A stretch of DNA of 64,000 nucleotides from Amycolatopsis sp. QT-25 (GTDB lineage Bacteria > Actinomycetota > Actinomycetes > Mycobacteriales > Pseudonocardiaceae), in NCBI RefSeq assembly GCF_029369745.1, contig NZ_CP120210.1, positions 3,906,001 to 3,970,000 of the forward strand. The letters are read 5' to 3'. Positions within the stretch are counted from its first letter, which is position 1; every line of letters starts with the position of its first letter. This document shows positions 8,620-18,657 of the stretch, in pieces. A model generated the notes under the pieces. It was not told where the DNA came from and searched no databases. It saw only the letters and a list, made by a program, of their open reading frames with translations. The translations under genes were made by a program, and so were the position numbers.

Positions 8620-9855
8620 GTGGACACTCTGATCGTGCTCCGAGAAGTCGACGACCTCGATCGACCCGCTGTTCCCGAGACGGCGCCCCGGCAGGGGCGT
8701 CCAGCGCGTATGTTCGAGAGAGTCTTCACGCACCTGTCCTGGTCGCCTTATCCGCGGGCGATCGCGCTGTACGTGGTCATCCGCACGGCGAGTGTCCAGT
8801 TGCTGGACCTGCTGGCCGCCCGTCGTGGTGCGACGCTGACCGATCGGCTGACCGCGTGGGACGGTCAGTGGTATCTGCGGCTGGCAGTGCACGGGTACGC
8901 GGATCTGCCGGGGACGTTGGACGCGGCGAGGCAGCCGTATTCGGACGCGCCGATGGCGTTCTTCCCGCTGTATCCGAGGCTCGTCGGTGCGGTGATGTGG
9001 CTCGGGTCCGACGTCGTGACCGCGGCACTGACGGTGTCGGTGATCGCCGGTCTCGTGCTGGCTTGCGGGCTGATCCGGATCGGGCGTGCGGTGTCGCCGG
9101 ATGGGGGTGACCGGACCGGGTTGCTGCTGGTGGCGTTGTGGGCCGGGGCGCCGATGGCGATCGTGTTCTCGATGGCCTACACGGAAGCGGTGTTCTGTGC
9201 TTTCGCGGTGTGGGCGCTGGTGGGGGTGCTGGAGCGGCGCTGGATGCTGGCCGGGCTGTGCGCTTTCGCGGCCGGGTTGTCCCGGTCGACGGCGGTGGTG
9301 CTGGTCGCGGTGGTCGTCGTGGCGGCGGTGATCGCGGTTTTCCGGCACGCCGAGAAGCGCTGGTGGGCGTTGGCGGGAGCGGTGGTCGCGCCGTTGGGGG
9401 TGGCGGGCTATCTGGGGTTCGTCGCGTACCGGACGGGCAGTTGGACCGGCTGGCAGGACATCGAGTTGCGGGGCTGGAACACCGAGTTCGATTTCGGGGC
9501 GGAGACCGCGGATTCGGTGTTGGTGCGGTTGACCGGGGACGAGTCGGTGTTCAGCACGGTGACGGTGTTGTCGCTGCTGGGCGCGGTGGCGCTGGCGGTG
9601 GTGGCGGGGTTCGTCCGGGTGCCGTGGCCGCTGACGCTGTACGGCGTCGGTGTGCTGCTGCTGGCGATCGGGACGCGGGGGCTGCCGGATGCGAAGATCC
9701 GGTTCATCCTGCCGGCTTTCCCGCTGCTGATCCCGATCGCGATCGGGTTGTCGAAGCGGCGGACGGTGACGGCGGTGGCGGCGGCGACGGCGTGGGTCGT
9801 CCTGGGTGCGTGGTTCTCCGCTCATGCCCTGACGGCCTGGCAGTACGCGATCTAG
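8620..9855 (+). CDS. PIG-V family membrane mannosyltransferase
   Basis: A polytopic membrane protein of 411 residues if the GTG at 8620 is used, or 381 from ATG 8710, which matches the conserved part better (MFERVFTHLSWSPYPRAIALY). Signature parts of the PIG-V/GT76-like family are the TAWDGQWYLRLAVHGY motif with the acidic residue after TM1 and FFPLYPRLV. About ten hydrophobic segments follow. The family uses polyprenyl phosphomannose on the outer membrane face. The polyprenyl phosphomannose synthase at 57759 could supply the donor. No clear Shine-Dalgarno supports the GTG. Confidence 0.8.
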   Translation: MDTLIVLREVDDLDRPAVPETAPRQGRPARMFERVFTHLSWSPYPRAIALYVVIRTASVQLLDLLAARRGATLTDRLTAWDGQWYLRLAVHGYADLPGTLDAARQPYSDAPMAFFPLYPRLVGAVMWLGSDVVTAALTVSVIAGLVLACGLIRIGRAVSPDGGDRTGLLLVALWAGAPMAIVFSMAYTEAVFCAFAVWALVGVLERRWMLAGLCAFAAGLSRSTAVVLVAVVVVAAVIAVFRHAEKRWWALAGAVVAPLGVAGYLGFVAYRTGSWTGWQDIELRGWNTEFDFGAETADSVLVRLTGDESVFSTVTVLSLLGAVALAVVAGFVRVPWPLTLYGVGVLLLAIGTRGLPDAKIRFILPAFPLLIPIAIGLSKRRTVTAVAAATAWVVLGAWFSAHALTAWQYAI

Positions 9856-9874
9856 GCGAACTCACGTGGGGTGG

Positions 9875-10387
9875 CTAGCTCGCCCGCCGGGTGCGGTGGT
9901 CGGCGACGTGGACCCTGGTGGCGCAGCGGGTCGAGCAGAAGCGGCGCCGGCCGTTGCGGGAGACGTCGACGTAGACGGTTTCGCAGCCTTCGCGTGAGCA
10001 GACGCCGAAGCGATCCGGGGCGTCGCAGACGAGGTGGGCGAGCCCGCCCGCGGTGTAGGCCCGGATCCGGGAGACGGTGCCGGCGTGGGTGTCGACGTAG
10101 TGCAGGTGGGGGGCTTTGCCGTCGTGGGTGGAGATGTAGGGCTTGGACGCGGAGTCGTGGAGCAGCGCGTTGACCAGGTCGACGCGTGCGGCCGGGTCGG
10201 CTTCGAAGACGCGTCGGAGTCTTTCGGTCCAGGCGATGATCTCGGTCGATTCGTGCTCCTGTACGGCGGCGACGGTCATGCGGTCCTCGAAGATCGCGGT
10301 CAGGGTGGCGGGGCCGGCGGTGTCGCCGAGGTTGACCAGTTCGGCGGCGATCTGCGCCGCCGCTCCGCCGTAAGGGTTGAAGTGCAT
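9875..10387 (-). CDS. CGNR zinc-finger regulator (ABATE domain), first copy
   Basis: A 170-residue protein starting MHFNPYGGAAAQIAAELVN. The N-terminal part is the ABATE-like helical domain. The C-terminus is the CGNR zinc finger: C-x4-C (CSREGCETVYVDVSRNGRR), then FCSTRCATR and a basic tail. CGNR proteins are thought to be DNA- or RNA-binding regulators in actinobacteria. It is divergent from the Zn-ribbon gene at 10413 with only 25 bp between start codons, so both transcripts are probably leaderless or nearly so. An upstream in-frame start is rejected because it would cross that gene. Confidence 0.82.
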   Translation of the reverse strand: MHFNPYGGAAAQIAAELVNLGDTAGPATLTAIFEDRMTVAAVQEHESTEIIAWTERLRRVFEADPAARVDLVNALLHDSASKPYISTHDGKAPHLHYVDTHAGTVSRIRAYTAGGLAHLVCDAPDRFGVCSREGCETVYVDVSRNGRRRFCSTRCATRVHVADHRTRRAS

Positions 10388-10412
10388 TGACTCATTACAG
10401 CATGATCGGGGC

Positions 10413-10601
10413 ATGGAATCGACCATGTGCCCGCGTTGCGGATGGCCGCTGGCGGAACTGCCGGGAAGCGTGCCGAACACTCAGCGGGTCTCCCAAGGGA
10501 GGCTTGAGTACGTCCGGTGTCTGTGCGGGAGCTGGCTCACGCGTGTCGAAGGGGTGGTGATCGGCGCGACGAGGTCCCGGCTGGGGCAGGCTCAGCTCTG
10601 A
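10413..10601 (+). CDS. Zn-ribbon microprotein
   Basis: A 62-residue protein (alternative ATG at 10425) with two cysteine knuckles, MCPRCGWPL and CLCGSWL, separated by about 25 residues. This is a complete zinc-ribbon pattern. It starts 25 bp from the divergent CGNR gene, and its stop overlaps the end of the convergent recombinase gene by 10 bp, a very tight packing. The role is unknown. Small zinc ribbons often bind nucleic acid or a protein partner. It may belong functionally with the CGNR gene or the recombinase. Confidence 0.6.
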   Translation: MESTMCPRCGWPLAELPGSVPNTQRVSQGRLEYVRCLCGSWLTRVEGVVIGATRSRLGQAQL

Positions 10602-11728
10602 CGATGGCGTGCGTCGGCGAGCAACTGCGCGAGCGCGTGCACGGGGGAGGTTTCCAGCTTGTGCCGGTGCGCGTCGTAGCGGTCGCGGGTGGTGCGGATG
10701 TCGGCGTGGCCCAGTAGATCCTGGACCTTCTGCACCGGGACGTCGTTGGCGAGCAGCAGGGTTCCGGTGGTGCGCCGCGCGGTGTGCGGGGAGATGGTGT
10801 TCGCTTCGGCGAGTCCGGCGGCGCGGGCCTGTGTCCGCAGGAGGAACCAGACATCTCGTTGCGCCAAGGGTTTTCCGCCGGGTTTGGTGCTGTCGTAGCG
10901 GTGGGGCATGGTCGCGAGCAGTGGTCCGGTCAGTTCGTCGGGGCGGACCCCGCCGCGGGCGGCGCGCAGGTCGAGGTAGCGGTGCAGCGGGTGCAGGGCG
11001 GCGGGTACGAGCGGGACGAAGTCGCGGTGGCCGCCCTTGGCGGTGTAGCGCAGGATCGTGTGCCCGGAGTCGGTGTCGAGGTCGCGTACGGTGGCGGTGG
11101 TCAGGCCGGAGACGCGCAGGCCGGTGTAGAACAGGATCGCGACGACGGCGGCGTCGCGCCAGGACGCTTCGGTGTCGTTGGCGCGGGCGCGGTTCTCCAT
11201 GTGGTTCAGCAGTCTCGCCGTCGACTCGCCGCCGAGGGCCGGTAGTGGCGGGGTCTTGCCGGTTTTGGGCCGGTTGACCGCGGAGACCGGGTTGCGGTCG
11301 GCGATGTCGTTGGACTGCAGGTACCGGTACCAGCTGGAGATGCCGGCGAGGGTGCGCGCGACGGTGGAGTCCGCGGCGGGCCGGGGCAGGCCGTCCCTGC
11401 CGGTGACGGTGAGGGTGTTCTTCCAGGCGTCGACGTCGGCGCGGCGGGCCGTGAGCGGGTCGAGTCCGGTGCGGGCGCACCAGCCGAGCCAGGCGGCGAG
11501 GTCGGCGTAGTAGGCGCGGCGGGTGTGGTCGGTCTTGTCGGTCTCGAGCCAGAGCGTGGTGATGTGCCGGATCGCGTACCGGTCGAGCGGGTCCGCAGGT
11601 GGCAGGGCGGGCAGCAGCGCGACGGCTTCGGCGAGGATCTGCCGCCGGTTCTCGGGCCTGGTCTCCGGCAGCCGGGTCGTCGGTGTTTCCGGCGCGGTGG
11701 GCACGAGTTCGGCGGACATCGTGATCAT
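10592..11728 (-). CDS. Tyrosine recombinase / integrase
   Basis: A 378-residue phage-integrase-family enzyme. The N-terminal SAM-like core-binding domain spans about 60-165 (HTRRAYYADLAAWLGWC). In the catalytic domain the pentad is complete: Arg in TGLRVSGL, Lys in AKGGH, HTARR, LLGHADIRTT and the nucleophile Tyr in RDRYDAH. It could integrate or excise a mobile element. No att-like repeat pair or element backbone is obvious nearby, so a domesticated or solitary recombinase is also possible. It is downstream of a strong terminator that isolates it from the deaminase operon. Confidence 0.9.
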   Translation of the reverse strand: MITMSAELVPTAPETPTTRLPETRPENRRQILAEAVALLPALPPADPLDRYAIRHITTLWLETDKTDHTRRAYYADLAAWLGWCARTGLDPLTARRADVDAWKNTLTVTGRDGLPRPAADSTVARTLAGISSWYRYLQSNDIADRNPVSAVNRPKTGKTPPLPALGGESTARLLNHMENRARANDTEASWRDAAVVAILFYTGLRVSGLTTATVRDLDTDSGHTILRYTAKGGHRDFVPLVPAALHPLHRYLDLRAARGGVRPDELTGPLLATMPHRYDSTKPGGKPLAQRDVWFLLRTQARAAGLAEANTISPHTARRTTGTLLLANDVPVQKVQDLLGHADIRTTRDRYDAHRHKLETSPVHALAQLLADARHRQS

Positions 11729-11811
11729 CCTAGCCGGGGGACGCGTTTCGTTCCGCTGTCGACAGGGCCGGGAAGCACGGCCGGGCGGTGGTCTCGGGAA
11801 AAGCGAGCTGC

Positions 11812-11853
11812 GGAAAGGCCGGTGGGGCCGCTTCGGGCCCCACCGGCCTTTCC
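11812..11853. terminator. Strong hairpin terminator
   Basis: Perfect 18-bp arms, GGAAAGGCCGGTGGGGCC and its complement, around a 6-nt loop GCTTCG. It lies just after the deaminase gene and before the recombinase gene on the same strand, so it ends the LLM/deaminase operon. Confidence 0.85.
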
Positions 11854-11866
11854 GATTCGCCGTCGC

Positions 11867-12292
11867 TCAGGTGTAGTAGCCCTCCACGGGGACGCGGGCT
11901 TCGTCGTACAGCGCGGGGCCTTCGAGCCGGACAGGCGGCGCGGTGGACGGCGGCTTGAGCGCGGTGACCTGGTCGCCGGAGAGGGCGAACACGACCCTGC
12001 CCAGGCCGGAGCGTTCGATGGCGCCCTGGCACATCCCGCACGGCTGGCAGCTGGTGTACATCGTCGTCGCGGCGGCGAGGGCGGGTTCGAGTTCCCGGGC
12101 GGCCCAGACGGCGAGTTTGAGTTCCGGGTGCAGGCTGATGTCCGATTGCGACACCGAGGTGTTGTGGTCCTCGGCGAGCACCGTGCCGTCGGGGCCGACG
12201 AGCAGCGAGCCGAAGGGCGGGTCGCCGTCCGTGCGGGATTTCGCGGCCAGTTCGATGGCGCGGCGGAGGAACTTCTCGTCTTCTTCGGTCAT
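11867..12292 (-). CDS. Nucleoside/guanine deaminase-like enzyme
   Basis: A 141-residue member of the cytidine/deoxycytidylate deaminase zinc family. The zinc and proton-shuttle motifs are HPELKLA (His and Glu) and SCQPCGMCQGAI (two Cys). Overall it resembles guanine/nucleoside deaminases of the TadA-CodA group. It is cytosolic. It overlaps the LLM oxidoreductase gene by 4 bp (ATGA), so the two are translationally coupled. That suggests one pathway, perhaps turnover of a purine or pyrimidine-like compound, but the pathway is inferred from context only. Confidence 0.85.
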   Translation of the reverse strand: MTEEDEKFLRRAIELAAKSRTDGDPPFGSLLVGPDGTVLAEDHNTSVSQSDISLHPELKLAVWAARELEPALAAATTMYTSCQPCGMCQGAIERSGLGRVVFALSGDQVTALKPPSTAPPVRLEGPALYDEARVPVEGYYT

Positions 12293-13158
12293 CGTCGGTC
12301 CTGTTCGGTTCGGTAGCGGCCCAGTTCCCAGTGTGCGGCCACGGTCGCCAGTGCCTGCCAGGCGGCTTCCGGGCGGAGTGTCTCCTCGGGGTCGCCGGAG
12401 AACGGGTCGAGTACGACCGTCTCGGCGCCGAGGTGGCGTAGCCGGTCGAGGTCGTCGACGATCTGCTCGATCGTGCCTTCCCCGGCGAGGCGGCCGGGTC
12501 CGGTGACCGGACGGCCGGTGATGTTCAGCAGGATCCGCGGGGTGAAGGCGGGGACGGGCCGGTTCTGCGCGTCGGCGATGGTCTTGACCCTGGTGAGCGC
12601 TTCGGTGAGCCAGGGGAGGGTGGCGCGCAGCGGATGCCAGGCGTCCCCGACCCGGACGGCGCGGCGGATCCCGGCGTCGCTGTTGCCGCCGACCCAGATC
12701 GGGATGTCCCCGGCGCGGTAGTCGGCGTCGTCGGTCCAGGCCTTCCGGACGGCGTCGAGGTGGCCGTCGGTCAGCTTCCCGCGTTTCTCGAACGGGACGT
12801 CGAGCGCTTCGAACTCCTGGCGGGCCCAGCCGGACGCGACGCCGAGTACGAGCCGTCCGCCGCTGAGCTGGTTCAGGTTCGCGGCCATGCGGGCGATCAG
12901 CAGCGGATGCCGGTACGGGACGATGAGCACGGTGGTGCCCAGCCGGATTTCGTTCGTCACGCCGGCGAGCCAGGACAGCGTCGTGAACGGTTCGTAGAAC
13001 GGCGCCGGATACTGCTCGGCGACGTCAGGGGTGATGGCGACGTGGTCGGACACCATGAGCAGGTCGTAGCCGAGGCCTTCGACCGTGGTGGCCCAGCCGC
13101 GGAGGATTCCGGGATCGGTTCCCGGTCCGAAATTCGGGACGTTGACACCTATTCGCAC
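12289..13158 (-). CDS. LLM class F420-dependent oxidoreductase
   Basis: A 289-residue luciferase-like TIM-barrel enzyme. It starts MRIGVNVPNFGPGTDPG, has SDHVAI after strand 2, the family sequences RLGTTVLIVPYRHPLLIARMAANLNQLSGGR and VLGVASGWARQEFEALDVPF, and GNSDAGIRRAVRVGDAWHP. These are typical of mycobacterial-type F420-binding oxidoreductases. It would reduce or oxidise an unknown small molecule with F420. It is the first gene of an operon with the deaminase and is divergent from the Lrp gene at 13252. Confidence 0.9.
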   Translation of the reverse strand: MRIGVNVPNFGPGTDPGILRGWATTVEGLGYDLLMVSDHVAITPDVAEQYPAPFYEPFTTLSWLAGVTNEIRLGTTVLIVPYRHPLLIARMAANLNQLSGGRLVLGVASGWARQEFEALDVPFEKRGKLTDGHLDAVRKAWTDDADYRAGDIPIWVGGNSDAGIRRAVRVGDAWHPLRATLPWLTEALTRVKTIADAQNRPVPAFTPRILLNITGRPVTGPGRLAGEGTIEQIVDDLDRLRHLGAETVVLDPFSGDPEETLRPEAAWQALATVAAHWELGRYRTEQDRR

Positions 13159-13251
13159 AGGTCAAGGCTATCGGCGGAGCGTGGAGGCCGGGAAGAGATC
13201 TTTCCCGGCGTACGGGCGCCTCCGCCGTGGATCTGCCGGTATTCTGCGCGG

Positions 13252-13698
13252 ATGGCCGAGACTCTCGACGTGACCGACTGGGCGATCCTGGTGGAGCTGC
13301 AGAAGGACGGGCGGCTTCCGCTCACCGAGCTGGGGAAGCGGGTCAGCTTGAGCGCGTCGGCGACGACCGAGCGGGTCAAGCGGCTGGAGTCGGCCGGGGT
13401 GATCACCGGCTACCGTGCCGAGGTCGACCTGGAGAAGGCCGGGTACGTGGTGCTCGCGGTAGTGCGGCTGAAGTATCCGGGCAGTAAGCACGCGCCGTTG
13501 CACAAGCTCTTGGCGGAGCGGACCGAGATCCTCGAATGCCTGCGCACGACCGGTGACGACTGTTATTCGCTGAAGATCGCGGCGCCGTCGATGGGACGGC
13601 TGGAGGAGATCGTCAACGAGCTCGCGCTGTTCGGGAGCACGAACACCAACATCGTCTACAACCAGACCTTGCGTTATCGCGGTCCGCAGGGCCCGTGA
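13252..13698 (+). CDS. Lrp/AsnC family transcriptional regulator
   Basis: A 148-residue regulator. The N-terminal AsnC helix-turn-helix reads DWAILVELQKDGRLPLTELGKRVSLSASATTERVKRLESAGVI. The C-terminal RAM domain (YVVLAVVRLKYPG...LRTTGDDCYSLKIAAPSM) binds small effectors, often amino acids. The longer frame that starts at 12634 is a shadow across the LLM gene; ATG 13252 begins the conserved part. It is divergent from the LLM/deaminase operon (93 bp between), so it is the natural candidate regulator of that operon. Confidence 0.92.
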   Translation: MAETLDVTDWAILVELQKDGRLPLTELGKRVSLSASATTERVKRLESAGVITGYRAEVDLEKAGYVVLAVVRLKYPGSKHAPLHKLLAERTEILECLRTTGDDCYSLKIAAPSMGRLEEIVNELALFGSTNTNIVYNQTLRYRGPQGP

Positions 13699-13717
13699 GC
13701 AGGCACGGGCCCTGCGG
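13684..13717. terminator. Bidirectional terminator
   Basis: 14-bp arms, CCGCAGGGCCCGTG and its complement, with a 6-nt loop. It starts inside the last codons of the Lrp gene and ends just before the stop of the convergent monooxygenase gene, so it serves both. Confidence 0.75.
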
Positions 13718-13720
13718 AGG

Positions 13721-15313
<1,593 letters not shown>

Positions 15314-15357
15314 TCAACTTCTCTGTGAAAGCAGCGCTTTGTTCTTGCCCGCTACGT

Positions 15358-15384
15358 CGAACATGTTCGTGACGAACATGTTCG
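15358..15384. promoter_or_regulatory. TetR operator, tandem palindromes
   Basis: CGAACATGTTCG occurs at 15358-15369 and again at 15373-15384, 15 bp centre to centre, just before the TetR start at 15398. Between them TTCGTGACGAA forms a further palindrome. This is a textbook self-operator for the TetR/Tet(X)-like operon. Confidence 0.85.
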
Positions 15385-15397
15385 GTACAGTGGAGGC

Positions 15398-16072
15398 ATG
15401 GCACCCGAGAAGAGCCGCCGGGAGCGTCCGGCCAAACCCGCGCTGACCCGCGACGGCATCGTCGCCGCCGCGGTCGCGATCCTGCGCGAGGAAGGCCTGC
15501 GGAAGGTCACGATGCGCCGCCTGGCGCAGGAACTCGACACCGGAGCGGCCTCGCTCTACGTCTACGTGCGCAACACCGCCGAACTGCACGCGGCGATCCT
15601 GGACGAACTTCTCGGCACGATCGCCCCTCCGCCCTCCGAAGGCGGCTGGCGCGACCGGCTCGAACAGCTGCTCACCGGCTACACCTCGACACTGCTCGAG
15701 TATCCCGGTCTCGCCTTGTCCGCCCTGGTGGCCCGCCCGAGCGGGGAGAACTACCTCGTCCTGGTGGAGAACCTGCTCGCCCTGCTCGCCGAGGGCGACG
15801 TGCCACCCGAGCGGCGTGCGTGGGGGATCGACATCCTGCTCCAGCACGCCACGGCGACCGCCGCCGAGCACGCCGAGCAGAACTCACCGGATGACTGGGG
15901 CGCGCTGGCCCGTGCCGTGCGCGACGCCGACGAGACCACCCACCCCCGGATCGCCGCACACGCGGCCGACCTGCTCACCGGACGGCCGGAACAGCGGATG
16001 TCGTGGGGATGGCGGGTGCTGATCACCGGAATCACCCAGACCGGCCTGCCACCCGAAAGGAACCCGACATGA
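15398..16072 (+). CDS. TetR family regulator with TetR_C domain
   Basis: A 224-residue regulator. The HTH (VTMRRLAQELDTGAASLYVYVRNTAEL) is of the TetR type that pairs with a TetR_C ligand domain, as in tetracycline repressors and their relatives. Its stop overlaps the monooxygenase start (ATGA), so regulator and enzyme are co-transcribed, and tandem palindromes sit directly in front. Expected behaviour is repression relieved by the compound that the enzyme modifies. The ligand is not determined here. Confidence 0.9.
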   Translation: MAPEKSRRERPAKPALTRDGIVAAAVAILREEGLRKVTMRRLAQELDTGAASLYVYVRNTAELHAAILDELLGTIAPPPSEGGWRDRLEQLLTGYTSTLLEYPGLALSALVARPSGENYLVLVENLLALLAEGDVPPERRAWGIDILLQHATATAAEHAEQNSPDDWGALARAVRDADETTHPRIAAHAADLLTGRPEQRMSWGWRVLITGITQTGLPPERNPT

Positions 16073-17202
16073 CCGCACACCACCCCGTCGCGATCATCGG
16101 CGCCGGACTCGGCGGCCTCACCCTCGCCCGCGTCCTGCACGTCAACGGCATCGAGGCCGCGGTCTTCGACCTGGAGGCGTCCCCGTCCGTGCGGGCACAG
16201 GGCGGAATGCTCGACATCCACGTCGAATCCGGCCAGGCGGCGCTCCGGGCCGCCGGACTGCACGACGAGTTCCGCTCGCTCGTGCATCCCGGTGGGGAGG
16301 CCCTGCGCATCCTCGACCGGCACGCGGTGGTGCACCGCGAGGAGACCGACGACGGCGACGGCGGACGTCCCGAGGTCGCCCGCGGTGACCTGCGTGACCT
16401 GCTCCTCGGCGCCTTGCCCGAGGGCACTGTTCGCTGGGGCGCCAAGGTCACCGGCACGCACCCGCTCGACGGCGGCGGACACGAGGTCACCCTGGCCGGT
16501 GGCACGACGTTCACCACGGACCTGCTGATCGGCGCCGATGGCGCGTGGTCCAAGGTCCGGCCCCTGGTCTCGGCCGCCGAGCCGGCGTACGAAGGCATCT
16601 CGTTCGTCGAAGTGCGGCTGAACGACGCAGAGAACCGCCACCCCGCGAGCGCCGCGCTCGTCGGAAGCGGCATGTTCTTCGCGCTCGGCGAGGCCAAAGG
16701 ATTCCTGGCGCATCACGACACCGCCGGCAGCCTGCACGTCTACGTCGCGGTGAAGACCGGCGAGGACTGGATCTCCACTGTCGACTTCAGCGACACCACC
16801 TCCGCGAAAGCCGCCGTGCTGGCCCACTTCGACGGCTGGGACGCGGGCCTACGAGCGCTGATCACCGAAGCCGACGGGGAACTGACCCCGCGGCCGATCC
16901 ACGCGCTGCCCGTCGGCCACCGCTGGGAGCGCGTCCCCGGCGTCACGCTGCTCGGGGACGCCGCCCACCTGATGTCGCCGTTCGCCGGCGAGGGAGCCAA
17001 CCTCGCGATGCTCGACGGCGCCGAACTCGGCCTTGCCCTCGCCGCCCACCCCGGCGACCCCGAAGCCGCTCTCAGCGCGTACGAGACGGCCCTGTTCCCG
17101 CGCAGTGAGGCCTCGGCGGCCGAATCCGCCGAAAGCCTCGACCTCTGCTTCACCGAAGACTCCCCGAAGCCTTTACTGGAAAGATTCGCCTCCTACCGTT
17201 GA
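16069..17202 (+). CDS. Tet(X)-like FAD-dependent monooxygenase
   Basis: A 377-residue flavoprotein, close to the 388 of Tet(X). It has AIIGAGLGGLTLARVLHVNGI for FAD, GGMLDIHVESGQAALRAAGL (compare the GGTLDLHxxSGQ region of Tet(X)), ARGDLRDLLLGALPEGTVRWG, GADGAWSKVR, FDGWDAGLRALI, and GDAAHLMSPFAGEGANLAMLDGAELG. This family hydroxylates tetracyclines or related polycyclic substrates. The upstream TetR and operator support an antibiotic-responsive role. Whether tetracycline itself is the substrate cannot be told from the sequence, as many actinomycete relatives act in biosynthesis or on other aromatics. Confidence 0.85.
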   Translation: MTAHHPVAIIGAGLGGLTLARVLHVNGIEAAVFDLEASPSVRAQGGMLDIHVESGQAALRAAGLHDEFRSLVHPGGEALRILDRHAVVHREETDDGDGGRPEVARGDLRDLLLGALPEGTVRWGAKVTGTHPLDGGGHEVTLAGGTTFTTDLLIGADGAWSKVRPLVSAAEPAYEGISFVEVRLNDAENRHPASAALVGSGMFFALGEAKGFLAHHDTAGSLHVYVAVKTGEDWISTVDFSDTTSAKAAVLAHFDGWDAGLRALITEADGELTPRPIHALPVGHRWERVPGVTLLGDAAHLMSPFAGEGANLAMLDGAELGLALAAHPGDPEAALSAYETALFPRSEASAAESAESLDLCFTEDSPKPLLERFASYR

Positions 17203-17256
17203 GGCAACCATCGCGCGGCGCCGGGCGTGTACCCGGCAGACGATCGAGGGGGAACA

Positions 17257-18066
17257 GTGGCGAAAGGCACACTCAGTTTCGAAGAGATCGCGGTGACCAG
17301 GAAGTGGCTGGCGAAACACGGTGTCGAGGTGGTGACACCATCGAGACTGCTCGCCGCCCGGATCGGCCCCCGCCTGAGCCGGACGATGTCCGGCCGGTTC
17401 CGCTGGGTCGCCGGCGCGGTGGCGGTGAGCGTGCTGCTGGGCATCGCCTACGGATCCCTGGGCTTTCGTGACGGCGAGGCACCGGGCAGTGTCTACTTCT
17501 GCTTCATCTGCGGTGCCGTGCAGGTCGCGCTCTGGCGGTCCTACCTGCGCCGCGAGCGGGAACTGGGCCCGCTTCCGGTGATGGACCGGCGGTCCGCGCG
17601 CCGGCCGTCGGCTCTCGGGATCCTCGGCGGCTGGTACGCGTCCTCGTTCGTGCTCACTTTCGGCGGCGGTGCCGCTCTCGCCCTCGCGATCTTTCTGAAC
17701 ACCCCGGCGAAGGCGTACGCCACGGGCTGGTTCATCGCGCTCGGCTGGGGCGTCGTGTGCTGCTCGGTGATCCTGGTGAGCACTTTGCGGCGGCCCGTCC
17801 ACGCCGAAGACAGGGCTTCGATGGCCATCGACACCGAACTGCGCGTCATGGACAGCCAGGCAGCGGTGCCTGGCTTCTACGCGGTGATCCTTCCGCTCGA
17901 TCCGGTGGCCGGCGACGGCACGCCCGCCGGGTTCACCGGCTGGCTGATCGCCTATGCCGTGCTCGGGCTGGGGACGACCGTGCTCGGTCTCCGGCGACAT
18001 CACCGCCGTCCCGCGTTGCCGCCCGGCGACTACGAAACCCCGGTCGGCTGCGAGCGCCTGGCGTAG
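17257..18066 (+). CDS. Hypothetical membrane protein
   Basis: A 269-residue integral membrane protein with about four to five helices (FRWVAGAVAVSVLLGIAYG, YASSFVLTFGGGAALALAIFL, WFIALGWGVVCCSVILVS, TGWLIAYAVLGLGTTVLGL). The first 45 residues (TLSFEEIAVTRKWLAKHGVEVVTP) are soluble and helical. GTG 17257 is used because GAGGGGGAAC precedes it. I recognise no family. The last 37 bp overlap the end of the convergent CGNR gene. Confidence 0.65.
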   Translation: MAKGTLSFEEIAVTRKWLAKHGVEVVTPSRLLAARIGPRLSRTMSGRFRWVAGAVAVSVLLGIAYGSLGFRDGEAPGSVYFCFICGAVQVALWRSYLRRERELGPLPVMDRRSARRPSALGILGGWYASSFVLTFGGGAALALAIFLNTPAKAYATGWFIALGWGVVCCSVILVSTLRRPVHAEDRASMAIDTELRVMDSQAAVPGFYAVILPLDPVAGDGTPAGFTGWLIAYAVLGLGTTVLGLRRHHRRPALPPGDYETPVGCERLA

Positions 18067-18620
18067 GCGCGGGCGGCGCGGACCCTGTCGCCACAGCGCA
18101 CGGAACACCACTGACGCCGTCCATTGCGCAGGAAGAACCGGGTGCACGGCGGCGACCCGCAGGCGGCGATCCGCTCCGCGTCCGGCCCGGTCAGCAGGTC
18201 CGCCGCGTTGGCGGCGAGGGTAGCCAACGCGTGCTCGACGAGCTGGGTGATCGGATGCGACGCGGTGCGGTACAGCCCCCGGACGGGGTCCCAGCGCAGG
18301 AGTTCCGCGGTGGGGGCCTTGCTCAGCGCGTCGTTGACGGCGTTGAGGGCACTTTGCGGAGCCGGATCCGAGCAGGATCTCGCCGCGAGCAGCACACGGA
18401 CCTGTTCACGCAACGACCGGACCAGGCCCGCGCACATCTCCCGCAGACCGGCGTCGACCGGCGCGAGCCCGTGCTCGGCCAGCCAGTCCGTCGCGGCGGC
18501 CGGAGTGCCGAGGAGATCGGTGAACCGGCCACCGGGCAGCGCGACGGTGGTGTTGGCGAGTGCCAGCGCGACGTACTGCTCGGCGCCCGGAGCAGGGGGA
18601 AGGGCAGCGGTGTCGTCCAC
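18030..18620 (-). CDS. CGNR zinc-finger regulator (ABATE domain), second copy
   Basis: A 196-residue protein from GTG 18620. The N-terminal ABATE domain begins near YVALALANTTVALPGGRFTDLL. The C-terminal finger is CGSPPCTRFFLRNGRRQWCSVRCGDRVRAARAYARR, a clear CGNR motif (here CGDR). It is divergent from the MBL hydrolase gene at 18740. The space between carries four evenly spaced alternating half-sites, which makes this the best-supported regulator-target pair for a CGNR protein in the window. It is unrelated in operator sequence to the copy at 9875. Confidence 0.85.
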   Translation of the reverse strand: MDDTAALPPAPGAEQYVALALANTTVALPGGRFTDLLGTPAAATDWLAEHGLAPVDAGLREMCAGLVRSLREQVRVLLAARSCSDPAPQSALNAVNDALSKAPTAELLRWDPVRGLYRTASHPITQLVEHALATLAANAADLLTGPDAERIAACGSPPCTRFFLRNGRRQWCSVRCGDRVRAARAYARRSQPTGVS

Positions 18621-18657
18621 GTTCTCATGGTAGGCGCCGGGTTCGACCCTGAGGAGC

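Noticed and set aside
10592..11728. Integrated element driven by the first recombinase
   Set aside because: No flanking direct repeats, tRNA target or element backbone genes were found around it.
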